64,000 nt of DNA, taken from NCBI RefSeq assembly GCF_046546475.1, contig NZ_JBKGXS010000004.1, positions 248,001 to 312,000 of the forward strand. Direction: 5' to 3'. Position numbers and translations under genes: made by a program. The notes below the pieces were generated by a model that worked only from the letters and a program-made list of their open reading frames with translations, was not told the DNA's origin and did no database searches. Below, piece after piece: positions 61,897 to 64,000 of this stretch (position 1 is the stretch's first letter; each line of letters opens with the position of its first letter). The DNA comes from Pseudonocardia phyllosphaerae. Its GTDB lineage: Bacteria; Actinomycetota; Actinomycetes; Mycobacteriales; Pseudonocardiaceae.

Positions 61897-62442
61897 TCAG
61901 ACCGGCGGTACCCACGCCTCGGCCAGCTGGCGCCGGGTCTCGGCCAGCAGCTGCGGGATGACCTTCGTCTGCCCGACGACCGCGATGAAGTTCGCATCGC
62001 CGCCCCACCGCGGCACGACGTGCTGGTGCAGGTGGTCGGCCAGCGACCCGCCGGCGACGGTGCCCAGGTTCAGCCCCACGTTGAACGCGTGCGGCGCCGC
62101 GACCTTCTTCATCGTCACCACGGCCTGCCGGGTGAACGTCATCAGCTCGGCGGCCTCGGCGTCGGTGAGGTCCTCCAGCTCCGCGACGTGCCGGTAGGGC
62201 AGCACCATCAGGTGCCCCGGGTTGTACGGATGCAGGTTGAGCAGCGCGAACACCGTGTCACCCCGGGCGACGACGAGGTTGTCCTCGTCCTGGGAGGGGT
62301 CGGCGCCGATCCGGCAGAACGGGCAGCCGGAGTCGGCGGCCGTCTTGATGTAGGCGAGCCGGTGCGGCGTCCACAGCCGGGCGAACCCGTCCGGGGTCCC
62401 GACGCCCTCCTGCGGCACCCACTCCGGCTCCTGCTGCCCCAC
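61897..62442 (-). CDS. HIT domain protein (Ap4A phosphorylase/hydrolase-like)
   Basis: 181 residues. CPFCRI near residue 40 and a later His likely hold zinc; FALLNLHPYNPGHLMVLPYRH and the histidine triad HLHQHVV are the active site. In M. tuberculosis the equivalent gene between thrS and pgsA (Rv2613c) is an Ap4A phosphorylase; the same function is inferred. ATG 62442. Confidence 0.93.
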   Translation of the reverse strand: MGQQEPEWVPQEGVGTPDGFARLWTPHRLAYIKTAADSGCPFCRIGADPSQDEDNLVVARGDTVFALLNLHPYNPGHLMVLPYRHVAELEDLTDAEAAELMTFTRQAVVTMKKVAAPHAFNVGLNLGTVAGGSLADHLHQHVVPRWGGDANFIAVVGQTKVIPQLLAETRRQLAEAWVPPV

Positions 62443-62511
62443 CGGTCCGATCCTAGTCGGGCGGGGCCGCGACCCCGCCCACCCCGCGGCACTGCCCGCC
62501 CCGGAGCGGAC

Positions 62512-62538
62512 CCCGGGGCCGGAGTGGCCGGCCCCGGG
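62512..62538. terminator. Perfect GC hairpin at the end of thrS
   Basis: CCCGGGGCCGG (62512-62522) and CCGGCCCCGGG (62528-62538) form an 11-base perfect stem with loop AGTGG, 7 bases past the thrS stop on the minus strand. Confidence 0.7.
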
Positions 62539-62545
62539 CGCAGGA

Positions 62546-64000
62546 TCAGGCGGGCAGGAAGGTCTCGGCGTCCGGCGAGACGTTGGTGCGCGACCGGACC
62601 CAGTCGACGATCGCGGTGACGGCCTCGTCGACGCCGATCCCGTTGCGCTGCGAGCCGTCCCGGAACCGGAAGCTGACCGCGCCTGCCTCGACGTCGCGGG
62701 CTCCGGCGAGCAGCAGGAACGGCACCTTCTGCAGCGTGTGGGTGCGGATCTTCTTCTGCATCCGGTCGTCGCCGGAGTCGACGTCGATCCGGATCCCCTG
62801 CTTGCGCAGCCGGGCGGCGATCTCGCGGACGTAGTCGTCCTGGGTCTCGGTGACCGGGATGCCGACGACCTGCACCGGGGCCAGCCAGGCCGGGAACGCG
62901 CCGGCGTAGTGCTCGGTGAGGACGCCGAAGAACCGCTCGATCGACCCGAACAGCGCGCGGTGGATCATCACCGGACGCTGCCGGGAGCCGTCCGGCGCGG
63001 TGTACTCCAGCTCGAAGCGGTCCGGGAGCATCAGGTCGACCTGGATGGTCGACATCTGCCAGTAGCGGCCGATCGCGTCGCGGGCCTGCACCGAGATCTT
63101 CGGCGCGTAGAACGCGGCGCCGCCCGGGTCGTCGTAGAGCTCCAGGCCGAAGCTCTGCGCGGCCTCGCGCAGCGCCTCGGTGGCCTCGGCCCACGACTCG
63201 TCGGAGCCGATCGACTTCTCGGGGTTACGGGTGGAGAGCTCCAGGTAGAAGTCGTCGAGGCCGTAGTCGCGCAGCAGGTCCAGCACGAACTGCAGCAGCG
63301 ACCGGATCTCGCCGGGCATCTGCTCGCGGGTGCAGTAGATGTGCGCGTCGTCCTGGGTGAAGCCGCGGGCGCGGGTCAGGCCGTGCACGACGCCGGACTT
63401 CTCGTAGCGGTAGACGGTGCCGAACTCGAACAGCCGCAGCGGCAGCTCCCGGTAGGACCGCCCGCGCCCCGCGAAGATCAGGTTGTGCATCGGGCAGTTC
63501 ATCGGCTTGAGGTAGTAGTCGACCGCCGGGCGCTTGAGCTCGCCGTCGGCGGTGTACTCCGCGTCGAGCTGCATGGGCGGGTACATGCCGTCGGCGTACC
63601 AGTCCAGGTGCCCGGACTTCTCGAACAGCTGTCCCTTGGTGGCGTGCGGGGTGTAGACGAACTCGTAGCCCGCCTCGGTGTGCCGCTCGCGGGAGAGGTC
63701 CTCGAGCTCCTTGCGGACGATGCCGCCCTTGGGGTGGAAGACCGGCAGGCCGGAGCCGATGTCGTCGGGGAAGCTGAACAGGTCCAGCTCCGCACCGAGG
63801 CGACGGTGGTCGCGGCGCTCGGCCTCGGCGAGGCGCTCCAGGTACTCGTCCTGGGCCTCCTGGGACTCCCAGGCGGTGCCGTAGATCCGCTGCAGCTGGG
63901 CGTTGTCCTGGTCACCGCGCCAGTACGCGGCCGCGGAGCGGGTGAGGGTGAACGCCGGGATGTGCTTGGTGGTCGGCAGGTGCGGGCCGCGGCACAGGTC
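62546..64000 (-). CDS. thrS: Threonyl-tRNA synthetase (3' part, cut by window edge)
   Basis: 484 residues present; the frame is open to base 64000 and the N-terminal TGS/editing domains lie outside. The visible part starts DLCRGPHLPTTKHIPAF, then the class II core with zinc ligands in LKPMNCPMHNLIF, motif 2 FEFGTVYRYEKSGVVHGLTRARGF in pattern, and the HxxxFG-type FGSIERFFGVLTEHYAGAFPAWL motif 3. The C-terminal anticodon domain ends in ETFLPA. Confidence 0.96.
   Translation of the reverse strand, partial: DLCRGPHLPTTKHIPAFTLTRSAAAYWRGDQDNAQLQRIYGTAWESQEAQDEYLERLAEAERRDHRRLGAELDLFSFPDDIGSGLPVFHPKGGIVRKELEDLSRERHTEAGYEFVYTPHATKGQLFEKSGHLDWYADGMYPPMQLDAEYTADGELKRPAVDYYLKPMNCPMHNLIFAGRGRSYRELPLRLFEFGTVYRYEKSGVVHGLTRARGFTQDDAHIYCTREQMPGEIRSLLQFVLDLLRDYGLDDFYLELSTRNPEKSIGSDESWAEATEALREAAQSFGLELYDDPGGAAFYAPKISVQARDAIGRYWQMSTIQVDLMLPDRFELEYTAPDGSRQRPVMIHRALFGSIERFFGVLTEHYAGAFPAWLAPVQVVGIPVTETQDDYVREIAARLRKQGIRIDVDSGDDRMQKKIRTHTLQKVPFLLLAGARDVEAGAVSFRFRDGSQRNGIGVDEAVTAIVDWVRSRTNVSPDAETFLPA

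Overview
The window is chromosomal DNA of a high-G+C actinobacterium, with a strong GTG-start bias and many 4-base ATGA/GTGA gene overlaps. The gene order thrS, HIT gene, pgsA, PIM acyltransferase, pimA, pdxS, pdxT, yebC, ruvCAB, yajC, secDF, apt, rel, cyclophilin, hisS, Rv2578c-type radical SAM gene, aspS, rarA, alaS, ruvX, mltG follows the Mycobacterium tuberculosis Rv2552c-Rv2614c segment. Gene content and composition fit Pseudonocardia or a close relative; the genus is an inference. No tRNA, rRNA, CRISPR array, prophage or transposase gene was seen.

Left part (1-19.5 kb): a cut spermidine-synthase-like gene, a zinc alcohol dehydrogenase, mltG, ruvX and alaS. Then come an ECF sigma factor divergent from a secreted serine protease, rarA with a Tyr/Gln/Gly-rich membrane protein, a zinc-ribbon protein, an AsnC regulator with an aminotransferase, a GDSL hydrolase, a kinase-fold phosphotransferase, a DUF389 membrane protein, aspS and a Phd/VapC toxin-antitoxin pair.

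Middle part (19.5-39.4 kb): the most interesting locus is a splB-like radical SAM gene. It has a perfect actinobacterial LexA (SOS) box 8 bases upstream of its start. An intein is inserted exactly before the third cysteine of its iron-sulfur motif. Then come a YibE/F protein, a methyltransferase with hisS, a cyclophilin, rel, apt, secF-secD-yajC, ruvB-ruvA-ruvC (with a degenerate SOS box upstream of ruvC), polA and yebC. Two copies of a dispersed inverted repeat lie at gene ends, at 26.0 kb and 35.6 kb.

Right part (39.4-64 kb): a DUF1490 (PacL-type) metal-binding protein with a CtpC-type P1B ATPase, two membrane or START-like proteins, and pdxT. About 13 kb of accessory genes then separates pdxT from its partner pdxS: malic enzyme, a DUF4032 kinase-like protein, an LpqY-SugABC-type sugar importer, an SDR/DUF2867 protein, azlCD with an XRE-cupin regulator, and a GH16 glucanase with a very long repetitive linker. 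The window ends with the phosphatidylinositol mannoside operon (pgsA, acyltransferase, pimA), a TetR remnant, a HIT protein and the 3' part of thrS.

Functions cluster as follows. DNA repair and recombination: ruvABC, rarA, polA, ruvX, SOS-controlled radical SAM. Translation: alaS, aspS, hisS, thrS. Protein export: yajC-secDF. Stringent response and purine salvage: rel, apt. Cell envelope: mltG, PIM genes, GH16. PLP synthesis: pdxS, pdxT. Metal homeostasis: DUF1490, ctpC.
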